Assembly: GCF_000014225.1 (NCBI RefSeq)
Contig: NC_008228.1
Span: 3,162,001-3,226,000, forward strand
Direction of reading: 5' to 3'
Source: Paraglaciecola sp. T6c
Lineage (GTDB): Bacteria > Pseudomonadota > Gammaproteobacteria > Enterobacterales > Alteromonadaceae
Length of the DNA: 64,000 nt
A program made the position numbers and the translations under genes. The notes under the pieces were generated by a model, which was given only the letters and a program-made list of their open reading frames with translations, ran no database searches and was not told the origin of the DNA. Positions 9,554 to 17,972 of the stretch are shown in pieces. Every line of letters starts with the position of its first letter. The stretch's first letter is position 1.

Positions 9554-10345
9554 TTAAATCGACGGGCCCATTTGTTTTTGCTGTAAGTGTTTTTTGTCTG
9601 ACTCACTGCGCTTTATCAATACAATTGACAGCTCGTATAACAGTAAAATTGGCACTCCTAATACAATTTGAGAAATCAAATCTGGTGGAGTAATCAAAGC
9701 GGCGATAAAGAAAACTAATACTATGGCATGTTTGCGATACGTTTTAAGCATGTCGGCGTCCACCACCCCCGCTTTGGCGAGCACCAACAACAACACAGGC
9801 AATTCGAAACATAAGCCAAAGGCGAGGATCAATCGGATCACTAGGGCTAAGTACTCGCTCATTTTTGCTTCCAGCTCGACGCTGATCCCATCCTCTTGGC
9901 CTAGTGATTCAAAACTAATAAAAAACTCCCACGCTAATGGCATGACCAAATAAAAAGCCAGTGCCGCGCCGCCTATAAATAGAATGGGCGTGGCAATAAA
10001 AAGCGGTGAAAGGGCTTTTTGCTCCTGTTGATACATACCGGGGGCAATAAACTTCCAAACTTGAATTAGGGTGATGGGCAAGGTGCAAAACGTTGCGCTA
10101 AAAAATGCCAGTTTAAGGTATGTAAAAAACGCTTCGTGCAAGCCGGTGTAAATCATTCGCCGACCGCTGTCGGGGCCAAAGATCTGCAGTAAAGGTTGTT
10201 GTAGAAATTGGTATATTTGCTCAGCAAAAAAATACGATACACCAAACATCAGAGCAAAAAATCCAAAGCAGTACAGTAAGCGACGTCTAAGTTCGATAAG
10301 GTGTGTTAGCAGCGGGGCTTTATTGGCATCCATTGCACTACTCAT
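9554..10345 (-). CDS. tatC: Sec-independent translocase TatC
   Basis: 263 residues with six membrane segments. Hallmarks are HLIELRRRLLYC at the N-terminus, a cytoplasmic APGMYQQEQKAL loop and the C-terminal LITPPDLISQIVLGVPILLLYE. The first codon overlaps the tatB stop (ATGA, 10342-10345). TatC is the signal-recognition core of the twin-arginine translocon. Motifs such as GRRMIYT..EAFFTYLK and VMPLAWEFFISFE match my memory of alphaproteobacterial TatC rather than the E. coli/gammaproteobacterial form. Confidence 0.96.
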   Translation of the reverse strand: MSSAMDANKAPLLTHLIELRRRLLYCFGFFALMFGVSYFFAEQIYQFLQQPLLQIFGPDSGRRMIYTGLHEAFFTYLKLAFFSATFCTLPITLIQVWKFIAPGMYQQEQKALSPLFIATPILFIGGAALAFYLVMPLAWEFFISFESLGQEDGISVELEAKMSEYLALVIRLILAFGLCFELPVLLLVLAKAGVVDADMLKTYRKHAIVLVFFIAALITPPDLISQIVLGVPILLLYELSIVLIKRSESDKKHLQQKQMGPSI

Positions 10346-10770
10346 GCTTGTTCCTTTTTGTTTTGCGTGGCAGATTTTATAGTTTGCACCTTCGCCGCAC
10401 TAATAATATCTGTTCCTCCAAGCTCGCTGTCTTGCTGCTGTTTGGCTTGCGCTGCTACTTTGGCAGCGTGATGAGCTTGCCGCCTTAAACGGTGATCCTC
10501 AGCAGACATAGAGCCCGGGGTGAAATCATCTGGCAGGTGCTGAATTTCTTCAGGAAGGTACTCTTTCCAATGATCGCTCTGCTGCCCTTGGCTGATATTG
10601 ATTTCGTTTTCCAACTGCTTAACGCTGCCCTTAACATCGTTGAGCATACGTTTAGATTTATTCATCACGTGACTCATCATGCTAAACAGCTTGGGCAAGT
10701 CCTTTGGGCCGATAACAATCAACGCCAAAGCAGCAACAAAGCTCAGCTCTAACCAACTTAGATCGAACAT
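10342..10770 (-). CDS. tatB: Sec-independent translocase TatB
   Basis: 142 residues. One N-terminal membrane helix (MFDLSWLELSFVAALALIVI), the conserved GPKDLPKL hinge, then an amphipathic helix and a charged Gln/Ala-rich tail. TatB pairs with TatC to bind twin-arginine signals. The GPKDLP form, rather than GPQRLP, is typical of alphaproteobacteria. Middle gene of tatABC, overlapping tatC by 4 bp and 53 bp after tatA. Confidence 0.93.
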   Translation of the reverse strand: MFDLSWLELSFVAALALIVIGPKDLPKLFSMMSHVMNKSKRMLNDVKGSVKQLENEINISQGQQSDHWKEYLPEEIQHLPDDFTPGSMSAEDHRLRRQAHHAAKVAAQAKQQQDSELGGTDIISAAKVQTIKSATQNKKEQA

Positions 10771-10823
10771 TTTTCGCTCCGATAAACAAGGTAGACAGTA
10801 CTTTCAACGTAAAAGGCAGTGCT

Positions 10824-11030
10824 TCACAAAGTAGGAGACTTTTTCTCTAGGGTTTCGCCTGACGTTTTTTCAACGCCCTGCTCGTCCTGACTTTCGTCTT
10901 CGCTTATTCCACGTTTGAAACTCTTGATCCCTTGGGCTAAGTCGCCCATTAAAGCTGGAATACGGCCCCGCCCAAATAGCAAAATAAACAACAAGGCCAC
11001 CAATACCAACTGCCAAACACTTAAGCTCAT
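10824..11030 (-). CDS. tatA: Sec-independent translocase TatA
   Basis: 68 residues starting at ATG 11030 (MSLSVWQLVLV), with AAGGAA upstream; the longer open frame to 11105 would put 25 residues before the membrane helix, unlike TatA. One membrane helix, then FGRGRIPALMGDLAQGIKSFKRG as the amphipathic helix, and an acidic tail. TatA oligomers form the export pore. FGRGRI..LMGDLAQGIKSFK is the alphaproteobacterial style; the gammaproteobacterial style is FGTKKLR..GGDLG..IKGFKK. Confidence 0.93.
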   Translation of the reverse strand: MSLSVWQLVLVALLFILLFGRGRIPALMGDLAQGIKSFKRGISEDESQDEQGVEKTSGETLEKKSPTL

Positions 11031-11289
11031 GCTTGTATTCCTTAAAATAAGTTTAACGTTACAGGCTAAAAAGAATGGCGCCGAAATATGACCTAGGGGT
11101 GACAAAAATATGAACTTAACATGTCTATCGAGTGGAAGCGGCTTTGGATCAGCTATCTGTTAAATACCGATTTAACATAGGTTTACTTTTTCTTAAATGT
11201 TCCGCAAACCATCTGTGATACGATCGGTGCATCTAGAGCAGTGCGCCTCATCTTTGTTTTTTATCGGCGCTATTTAATAAGGTATGTAC

Positions 11290-11835
11290 ATGAAAGTTAT
11301 CATCGCCCTCGTTGTTTTAGTCGCGGTAGGGGCAACCCTATGGCTTTCCAATCAAGGGCAAATTGAAAACCCAGTTCCTCAAACTCAGGAATTGCCGGTT
11401 ATCTCGCGCCAGCAAATTTTAACCGCTACTGATTTAGTTAATGGGGTCAAGAATGCCCTGCAAGAACAGGACGAAGAGGCGATTTCCCAGTGGTTAGACA
11501 GAGCCCTAGCGGTAGCAAAAGAAGCGGATATGTCACAAGAAGACATTAACTATATTGCCTCTGATATGGCCAAAGACTTCGTTATTTTTCAAGCCCAGCG
11601 CAGTATGTTTAATGATGCCGTAGAGCAAGCTTATTATGAGTTATCTACCATCGATGCGATTAAAGCCGCTTACCCTCAGGCCCAGGATTTATTCCCCAGC
11701 GCCGATAAATTAATCATTGAAAGAGATAAACTCATCGAAAAAATCGCCACAGAATTAGCTGGCGGAGATACCCCAAGCGACGCTGAAGTGCGAACCGCTC
11801 GTCAGCAATGGCTAATGCGTTACGCCCATCAATAA
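11290..11835 (+). CDS. Hypothetical membrane-anchored protein
   Basis: 181 residues from ATG 11290, chosen because AAGG at 11279-11282 is 7 nt upstream; the ATG at 11284 is too close to it. One N-terminal membrane helix (VIIALVVLVAVGATLWLS), then a soluble, mainly alpha-helical acidic domain facing the periplasm. I do not recognise the family. It precedes the small tautomerase by 62 bp on the same strand and may share its transcript. Confidence 0.7.
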   Translation: MKVIIALVVLVAVGATLWLSNQGQIENPVPQTQELPVISRQQILTATDLVNGVKNALQEQDEEAISQWLDRALAVAKEADMSQEDINYIASDMAKDFVIFQAQRSMFNDAVEQAYYELSTIDAIKAAYPQAQDLFPSADKLIIERDKLIEKIATELAGGDTPSDAEVRTARQQWLMRYAHQ

Positions 11836-11897
11836 CTGCGGCCGACTCACTTTGAACATAGCCTAGCCCGTTTCAACCATTTAAGAGGTTTTCGACA

Positions 11898-12239
11898 ATG
11901 CCAAATTTTGTTATCGAATACAGTGCGCCGTTAGAACAACAAATTAATGAAGACACGCTGATGGACAGCGTCTTTGAAGGGGCTAAAAATAGCGGTCACT
12001 TTCCGCCAGAGGCGATAAAACTCAGAATAGAAAAACGCAGTGGCTTTCGTTTACACGACAAGCAAAAGGACTTTTTACATATTTCGGCGCATATTCTAAG
12101 CGGAAGAAACGACGAGCAAAAGAGTGAAATCTCTAACGCTGTGTTAGCTGAACTTAAAAAGCTAACCTTGAACAGTGTATTTGTATCGGTAGAAGTAGTT
12201 GATATACACAGGGCCAGTTTCGTAGATTTTGCGTTCTGA
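11898..12239 (+). CDS. 5-carboxymethyl-2-hydroxymuconate isomerase-like tautomerase
   Basis: 113 residues, tautomerase superfamily, CHMI (HpaF/HpcD) group. Pro1 after Met removal (MPNFVIEYS) would be the catalytic base. GSHF-like GHFPPEAIKLR, a GRNDEQK segment and the C-terminal VSVEVVDIHRASF all fit the family and its length. CHMI normally acts in homoprotocatechuate degradation, but no other gene of that pathway is nearby, so the substrate is open. AAGAGG precedes the start. Confidence 0.85.
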   Translation: MPNFVIEYSAPLEQQINEDTLMDSVFEGAKNSGHFPPEAIKLRIEKRSGFRLHDKQKDFLHISAHILSGRNDEQKSEISNAVLAELKKLTLNSVFVSVEVVDIHRASFVDFAF

Positions 12240-12327
12240 GAATAAGTGTAATTACGCCCCTTTAAACGAGCGCTTGGTACAGTTTTTGGTCTCATCCTAG
12301 CGAATCATGCCCTCCTCGCCTTGATTA

Positions 12328-12364
12328 AAAATAGCCGCTATTAGTTAAATTTAGCGGCTATTTT
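12328..12364. terminator. Bidirectional rho-independent terminator
   Basis: A 13-bp arm AAAATAGCCGCTA (12328-12340) pairs with TAGCGGCTATTTT (12352-12364) across an 11-nt loop. T-rich on both strands. Follows the tautomerase gene. Confidence 0.85.
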
Positions 12365-12401
12365 GTATAGCCCAAGTTACTACCAGGTGATTGGACGTAG
12401 C

Positions 12402-12539
12402 TTAATTCAAGTAGCTATTGTCCTTTAACCAAGCATTAGCAACGCGGTCTATGTCCTCCCCTTCTCTGCTGACCTGATAATCAAGCTGGGCAACGTTGTC
12501 ATTTGAGATCCGTAACCCATCTAAACGCCCATTGCTCGC
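12402..12539 (-). pseudogene. C-terminal remnant, glycine betaine-binding protein-like
   Basis: Read on the minus strand this stretch is open for 45 codons and then meets a stop upstream. The peptide (LRISNDNVAQLDYQVSREGE...VANAWLKDNSYLN) matches the usual C-terminus of OpuAC/ProX-type substrate-binding proteins, in which a VA..WL.EN motif ends the chain. No start and no upstream body in the same frame are present. I read it as a decayed fragment; the family assignment rests on about 40 residues. Confidence 0.4.
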
Positions 12540-12838
12540 CTAAACGCCCTTAGCTCGCCGTTTACGCGACTGCATAAAAACCAAATGTCACGCCATTCTT
12601 AAACAATTGGTCAGTAAAGGGTTGGTATCTCCTGGCGTATTCGATTAAGGCACACTTGGTTTAATTTTCATTGAGTGTTTTACGTCACTTAGTTCTACTC
12701 GAACACGAGCTGATTGCCCGTTCTAGTTTATGAATCAGAGCGATTGATTCTTTCAATTATCGCAACACCACGACCATGTTTAGAATTGCGTTATCAAATT
12801 TCTAGCGCAACTATCACAAAAAAACATAAGAGGTCACC
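12540..12838. other. Intergenic region
   Basis: No gene. A second short leftward open stretch (complement of about 12560-12660) encodes an EYARRYQPF-type peptide ending in stop and could be debris of the same or another lost gene. The patatin promoter must lie near 12700-12820. Confidence 0.3.
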
Positions 12839-14086
12839 ATGAAATCCCTAGCTTCAACCAACGCCATTAACCTAAACAAGTCTGCGCAGCCTAAGCTCGC
12901 GCTGATTGCTGAAGGTGGCGGGCAGCGAGGGATATTCACCGCAGGTGTACTCGATGCATGGTTAGAAGAAGGCTACGACCCTTTTGATATGTTTTTTGGC
13001 ACTTCGGCTGGCTCGCAAAACTTGACCAGCTACTTGGCCCGGCAAAAAGGCTATGCCAAACGATTGATTCGGGGGTTATCACGGCACAAACGCTTTTTTC
13101 ATTTAGGCAGAGGTTTAGTGGGTAAACACATAGTGGATTTGGACTGGTATTTTGACAAAACCACCGAGGCCAATCGCGCCATTGATTTCACCACAGCAAA
13201 ACGCAGCTTGGGCGATCGTGAGTTATACATTACCGCGACCAATGCTCGGGATCGTAACCCGTACTTCTTAAGCCCAACAGGCGAAAGCCAGCAATGGCGC
13301 GAGTTGCTAAAAGCCTCTAGCGCGTTACCGTTTTTGTACAAGCGTGGGGTGAAACTCACGCCTTGGCTAGGTGCTACTGCAGCGAATGAGTCAGACGTGA
13401 CAGCAGCCAAAGAGCCAGGCGCAGTCGAGGCGCAAGCAGACTTTTATCTAGATGGCGGTTTAGCGGCGCCATTACCCGTGATAGAAGCCTACAACCGAGG
13501 TGCGCGTAAAATCGTGGTTATCCGCACGGCCGACGCGCAGTTTCAAGCACAATCAGCCTGGGTACACAAATTGAGAACCTTGGTCTGTGCGTCAGGCTAT
13601 TGCCCAAAAACCATTGATTATTTGGTGCAGCACGAACAAGCTTATCAGCAAGAATTAGCGTTTATTGCCAACCCACCAGCTGACGTGGAAATCGTGCAAA
13701 TTTTTGCCGGTGAAAGGCTTCACAGTAAATTGCTTGGCAGTACAGATACGGATCTTAAGCACGATCATAAAATCGGTGTCGCCGCAGGCAAAGCCTTCTT
13801 GCAAGGGCAATATGCTTTTGAAAGTGCTGAACTAGAAAGAGCTCAGCCAGAAAGTGCGGAGCTAAATCGCGTCGACCAAGCAGCTCTTTATGACAAGCTT
13901 GGTAATGTCGCGTTCGAGGCTCGTCACCAAGAGCGCTCACCTGAAAAGAGCGAACTTAGAAACAAAGCACTTGAAGCGCGAGTAATTGAAGAGGTAGCAG
14001 ATAAAGACGCTGAATACGATGCACTGACGCTTGACGCATTCGTCGCGAGCCAACAAGCGACCATGCCCCAACGCTTATCGGCCTAA
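12839..14086 (+). CDS. Patatin-like phospholipase
   Basis: 415 residues. GGGQRGIF (about residues 27-34) is the oxyanion loop. GTSAG (about 58-62) holds the nucleophilic Ser, and DGG (about 205-207) the catalytic Asp. The core resembles the YjjU/RssA patatin group of serine acyl hydrolases acting on phospholipids. After the catalytic domain the last 75 residues form a charged Glu/Ala/Arg-rich helix-prone tail with ESAEL repeats that is not part of the domain. No signal peptide, so probably cytoplasmic or peripheral. Single-gene unit after a 600-bp gap. Confidence 0.9.
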   Translation: MKSLASTNAINLNKSAQPKLALIAEGGGQRGIFTAGVLDAWLEEGYDPFDMFFGTSAGSQNLTSYLARQKGYAKRLIRGLSRHKRFFHLGRGLVGKHIVDLDWYFDKTTEANRAIDFTTAKRSLGDRELYITATNARDRNPYFLSPTGESQQWRELLKASSALPFLYKRGVKLTPWLGATAANESDVTAAKEPGAVEAQADFYLDGGLAAPLPVIEAYNRGARKIVVIRTADAQFQAQSAWVHKLRTLVCASGYCPKTIDYLVQHEQAYQQELAFIANPPADVEIVQIFAGERLHSKLLGSTDTDLKHDHKIGVAAGKAFLQGQYAFESAELERAQPESAELNRVDQAALYDKLGNVAFEARHQERSPEKSELRNKALEARVIEEVADKDAEYDALTLDAFVASQQATMPQRLSA

Positions 14087-14454
14087 TCATCGCTCATATC
14101 TGAGAAGCCAACGGGTAAGGTCATTCAACGCGTCAACGAATGATCTTGCAGGTTTTATAGATTCAAAGACAAACCTGTAATCTGTAGTGGCTCATATCTG
14201 ATCTGACAGTTTTGGTGAATAGGTTTGGAGTTCATCTGACGGACAGCTATGAGCGAAAAGCGGACGTCTGACATAACTCAGTTAGATGACCGCATCAGGG
14301 GCATTGGTGTCTGTCGAGATAGCCACAAAAACTCACTTTCACTCGTCCAATAAAACCTCCCTTTTTACGGACTGCCCATATTTTCACTTAATTTGAGTCC
14401 AACGTAGCGGTGTAATGAAGTTGGCAGAGTTATGTTCGAAGCATTGTAAGGCGT
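14087..14454. other. Intergenic region with a dispersed repeat
   Basis: 368 bp between convergent genes. Bases 14191-14256 are one copy of a 66-bp repeat found again at 55401-55466. No ORF of note. Confidence 0.5.
14191..14256. repeat. 66-bp dispersed palindromic repeat, copy 1
   Basis: Identical to 55401-55466 except for one base (G at 14230 against C). The ends form an imperfect inverted repeat (CTCATATCTGATCTGACAG against CTGACGGACAGCTATGAG), as in REP elements or tiny MITEs. Both copies lie downstream of a gene end. Confidence 0.85.
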
Positions 14455-15342
14455 TTATCGCAAGAGCTTTACCTGAGTTACATCATAATCGCGAGCAAGC
14501 CATAAAGTGTCGTTAAATTTATCGAAGAGTGTCAACCACTTCTTATCAATGTTTCCCAGTACCCGCTTGGGTGTTAAGTTTAGAACAAATGCTTTATCAC
14601 CCGATAGAGAATAAAAATGAATGCTATAGGGACTGAAGATTGTTTTAATCATCAGGTGTTGTTTATCTGAAGAAAAGCTCCCATGGCCGTGTTCAGTCGG
14701 AGTCACGTTACAGATACCATCATCATTAATCACCGTTAGGTGCGTTGATCGCGAAGGGCACGGCTCTCTTTTGTGCCATAGTGATGGGCAATTGATGGCG
14801 AGCACAAGAGGCCTTTCATCAAAACAGATGTCACTACATTCGTGATACCAAGCTGTGTTGAACGGAAAAGCATACAATGGTGAATAATGAGCAAGGTTGT
14901 TATTTAAACTTATTTTTGAAATAAACCGTCCTCGTCTTTTATAAAAGAAATCTTCCAAAATTACGTGGATTGTACCAGTGTGTTCATCCATGTGAGCTTT
15001 TACCGGTGACGTTGAACGGTTTGCAGCATCCATTGGGAACGGTTCGGCGAAGGGATATGTTTGAAAGTGACTATCTGAGAGCGTATAGGTAACAACACTA
15101 TCGGGGAATACACAGCCGAATCCAGATGTGGTTTTAAATAAGGCAGCACATGAGAGTTCTTCTAAGCTATACGATATCGTATAGGAAAGAACATCAAAGT
15201 TACCCTCTTGCAACGCAATAAATTGATACCCACTATATTGGCTCCAACTCAGGGCTACGCAGCGCTCTTCAGGCAATGCCACGATGTCTATGACTGCCAT
15301 TTGTAAATCATATTGATGAGTGATAGTTGATTTGGCTGCCAT
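14455..15342 (-). CDS. Hypothetical protein, possible beta-propeller
   Basis: 295 residues, no signal peptide, no membrane segment. The sequence alternates short hydrophobic strands with aromatic/charged turns (VALSWSQYSGYQFIALQEG, THLTVINDDGICNV, IHFYSLSGDKAFVLNL), which suggests a WD-like or other beta-propeller fold. No family recognised. It stands alone with 500 bp of non-coding DNA upstream. Base composition is slightly AT-richer than the neighbouring patatin gene. Confidence 0.6.
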   Translation of the reverse strand: MAAKSTITHQYDLQMAVIDIVALPEERCVALSWSQYSGYQFIALQEGNFDVLSYTISYSLEELSCAALFKTTSGFGCVFPDSVVTYTLSDSHFQTYPFAEPFPMDAANRSTSPVKAHMDEHTGTIHVILEDFFYKRRGRFISKISLNNNLAHYSPLYAFPFNTAWYHECSDICFDERPLVLAINCPSLWHKREPCPSRSTHLTVINDDGICNVTPTEHGHGSFSSDKQHLMIKTIFSPYSIHFYSLSGDKAFVLNLTPKRVLGNIDKKWLTLFDKFNDTLWLARDYDVTQVKLLR

Positions 15343-15866
15343 AGCTATTCCTTTAGATGCGTGTTCGCATAAATTGACGTGATATAAGACAAATTAGCGC
15401 TATACATTACCCTATGTTACAGGTGGCTTTCAGAGTGGGCTAGCGTGTTAAAGTTAAACAGAGGAATTATTTTGGTTTTACGTAATATATTAGTCGTCAT
15501 ATTCACCTGTAGATGGGAGATTAGTACAGGAAAACTGTGATTGGTGTGCCAGTACTCCCGGCATGAAATAGTGTATTGCTTCAGTTCGTTCCACCTCATG
15601 ATGATATTCAGGATACGATGAGTGAAAATATATAAAACGCATCAATTAGGAGGTTCGCAAGCTCCTAACTATTGCGCTGGTGTTCACGACATTTCAGCAC
15701 ATTATGGATTAACAGATTTGCATAAAGTGCATAATCGAAATGACCTCTTTTGGCACATATGAGACTGTCAGATTTGATTGAGTCTTGTAAATCAGAGCTG
15801 GCAGATTCTGTTTAGACTTATTCATGTAATCAATAGAGTCAATGACAGATTTACTCTGACTCCTGT
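15343..15866. other. Intergenic region
   Basis: 524 bp. It contains a hairpin TTAGGAG...CTCCTAA (about 15648-15670) and, at 15793-15830, a segment nearly identical to 58818-58855. A leftward ORF at 15417-15599 has no family resemblance and I leave it out. Confidence 0.4.
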
Positions 15867-16376
15867 TTACCTAACCCGTTTATACGAAAACTTTTCCTCT
15901 GTGGTGTTCCCGCTGTCTTCAATGGCCACATAAATATTCATTTCATTGTCGCTAACACGCTCAAGGGTTAAGCCGTTGAAGTACACCTTGTTTTTCGTCA
16001 CTTTGACTAACGCAAAATCCACTGTCTTGTCTTTCTCTTCCCAACCGGTTAAGTCTTTGTTGAAATGTTTTAATTTAAATATGAGTGTGTCGTTGACCTC
16101 TGATAGGGTTTCAATTTCGTAAAACTGTACTTGGCCTTCGACCACCAGCTTGAATGCGCCCATCATGCTGCCACCAAGAGGGGGCGACCATATCTCTTCA
16201 ATAAGCCCACCAAAGGCTTCACCACGCCAATGGCCTGCCAGCCAATTCACCGCACTAAGATCTGCGCGAGGTGATTGCTGCTTATCATCTAAGAACATCA
16301 GGTTCGGGAATTTGCCTTGTGCTATTCCATTAAAGCAAACCAGCATAAGCAAACAAAGCAGACTTTTCCTTATCAT
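15867..16376 (-). CDS. DUF6265 family secreted protein
   Basis: 169 residues with a signal peptide (MIRKSLLCLLMLVCFNGIAQG). The body follows the DUF6265 pattern: NWLAGHWRGE, EEIWSPPLGGSMMGAFK and FYEIETL in the first half, then paired beta strands to the end. The fold is probably a small beta barrel of lipocalin type. Function unknown. It is one of three leftward genes (15.9-18.0 kb) near an attC-like sequence, so it could be an old integron cassette. Confidence 0.8.
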   Translation of the reverse strand: MIRKSLLCLLMLVCFNGIAQGKFPNLMFLDDKQQSPRADLSAVNWLAGHWRGEAFGGLIEEIWSPPLGGSMMGAFKLVVEGQVQFYEIETLSEVNDTLIFKLKHFNKDLTGWEEKDKTVDFALVKVTKNKVYFNGLTLERVSDNEMNIYVAIEDSGNTTEEKFSYKRVR

Positions 16377-16513
16377 TTTTTATCCCTTGTATAGTGCGTA
16401 TTTACATCAAATTTCGCTTTCGGCAAAAGTATAGTCTTTCTACTTTGGAATGGGTTTTGTTGTTTTTCGCGGCTCAAAACGTCGAAATTACTAACATGCC
16501 TGTCCTATTAATT

Positions 16514-16604
16514 ATTCGTTGCTGTTAAATATTCGTTGACTGGAGTGCGTAGCGAAGCCGAAACAGTCAACTGCAATTTGTCCCGCTCTAACAGCCTGCT
16601 AAGC
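16514..16604 (-). other. Degenerate attC-like site
   Basis: On the minus strand the sequence runs from GCTTAGC through a long imperfect palindrome. The pairs seen are GTTGACTG (16535-16542) with CAGTCAAC (16564-16571) and GCTGTTA (16521-16527) with TAACAGC (16589-16595). The GGGACAAATTGCAGTTG core is nearly the same as in the attC at 55909-55997. The 3' R' box is not canonical, so this looks like a decayed cassette recombination site. It lies 4 bp past the serine hydrolase stop, where an attC belongs. Confidence 0.5.
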
Positions 16605-16608
16605 TCCA

Positions 16609-17670
16609 CTACCACTGTGTATTTTGTTTTAAAATTTTTGTAATTAATTTTGCAATTTCCCATCGAGGTGTGTTGCTTGAATTAGTAAGGAGTATCAGCG
16701 CATTTTTGCTGTCAGGGTAAGTAAGGATAAGTGACTTATAGCCTCGAATGCTTCCTGGATGCCTAGCAATTATGTCGTTTGAATGGTTATACACTTGCCA
16801 ACCCAACCCCATATATATTTCACCCCAAGCAGTTTTGACTTGGGGCTTTAACATCTCTTTATAAGTCTGCGCTTTCAGAAGAGAGGGATCACCAGAAAGT
16901 GTCAATTTAAGCCACTGACTTAGATCATTTACGTTTGAAATAAGGCCTTCGCTTGGATTAAATGATAGGTCATAAGGCCTCTGATCAGCTTTATCCAGTA
17001 ACTTGCCTTTGTATGTTGGTTTCGTTTCAGAAAAATATGCACTTTCACTATCGAAATAGCCACTTTTTATCATATTGCTGGGCTTCAAAATATTGTTATA
17101 AATATACTTTTCATAACTATCTACTGAAACAGTGCTTATGAGTGCTCCTAGAACATTAAAATTAGTGTCACTATATTCAAAATCGTGACTTTCACTCTTT
17201 TCTGGTAAAGACCGTTTGACTAAGCCTAAATAGGAATCGACTGTTCTTTGCTTTTCAAAACCTACAGGTTTAATCGTATCGCTAATCCCTGAAGAGTGAG
17301 TAAGTAGCTGCTTAATTGTAATGTTACTCTCTTTAAAGCTGGGTAAATATCGTCCTACTTTTTCATTTAACTCTATTTTATTTTTCTCGACCAGCTGCAT
17401 TATTGCTTGAGCAGTAAACAACTTAGAAATTGAAGCGATACGAAATAATGATTCTCCAGTCGTAGCTTTTTTCTGCTTCTTATCTAGAAAACCGAAACCT
17501 TTAATATACGTTATTTCACCTGACGTAATGATTGCGACGGACATAGAAGGGATATCATTTTTTATCCGAATTTTTTCTAAAGCTGTAGACAGTTCATCGT
17601 GAGTTTTCACTGTATTGGCAAGTGTGGTAAAAGGCACAGATAAAAGAACTATTGTAATTAATGTATACAC
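16609..17670 (-). CDS. Serine beta-lactamase-family hydrolase
   Basis: 353 residues with a short signal peptide (MYTLITIVLLSVPFTTLA). The class C/penicillin-binding fold shows SISK (about residues 79-82, nucleophile Ser and general-base Lys), YSDTN in place of YxN (about 167-171), and HPG near residue 293 in place of KTG. Esterases and D-aminopeptidases of this group share these motifs, so the substrate is unlikely to be a beta-lactam. AT-rich compared with neighbouring genes and followed by an attC-like palindrome, which suggests a captured cassette gene. Confidence 0.88.
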   Translation of the reverse strand: MYTLITIVLLSVPFTTLANTVKTHDELSTALEKIRIKNDIPSMSVAIITSGEITYIKGFGFLDKKQKKATTGESLFRIASISKLFTAQAIMQLVEKNKIELNEKVGRYLPSFKESNITIKQLLTHSSGISDTIKPVGFEKQRTVDSYLGLVKRSLPEKSESHDFEYSDTNFNVLGALISTVSVDSYEKYIYNNILKPSNMIKSGYFDSESAYFSETKPTYKGKLLDKADQRPYDLSFNPSEGLISNVNDLSQWLKLTLSGDPSLLKAQTYKEMLKPQVKTAWGEIYMGLGWQVYNHSNDIIARHPGSIRGYKSLILTYPDSKNALILLTNSSNTPRWEIAKLITKILKQNTQW

Positions 17671-17789
17671 CAGGCCACCTTGTGGAATTTGACCGCTAAT
17701 ATAACTGGAAATACGACGCGTTTTGGGCGTAACCCAGCGAGTGGTTTTCCCATGACTTGGTTAGTATGTTTTAAAGCCATGACCTAATG

Positions 17790-17972
17790 TTAATTAGTGG
17801 CTGACAATACTAAAATCATAATTGTACTTACGACAACTACCATAATTACTTTTCCCAAGGGGTATCCTGTAACTTTTGTATTACATACAGGGCATACGAA
17901 GTAAGAATAGTTTGATGGTACTCGAACTTCTTTTGGCGAAATTATAGAACTACATTTTTTACACATTTTCAT
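17790..17972 (-). CDS. Small zinc-ribbon membrane protein
   Basis: 60 residues. CKKC (4-7) and CPVC (27-30) form a plausible four-Cys zinc ribbon, and the C-terminus is a single hydrophobic helix (VIMVVVVSTIMILVLSA). An in-frame second ATG lies two codons in. No Shine-Dalgarno is obvious. The balanced CxxC pairs plus a membrane helix make it likely to be real. Role unknown. Confidence 0.6.
   Translation of the reverse strand: MKMCKKCSSIISPKEVRVPSNYSYFVCPVCNTKVTGYPLGKVIMVVVVSTIMILVLSATN

Noticed and set aside
15417-15599. 60-codon leftward ORF
   Set aside because: Low-quality composition and no recognisable start signal or domain.
16609-17670. Antibiotic-resistance beta-lactamase
   Set aside because: It has the SxxK fold, but lacks the class A/C YxN and KTG motifs in canonical form and resembles esterase/peptidase members. 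No basis to call resistance.
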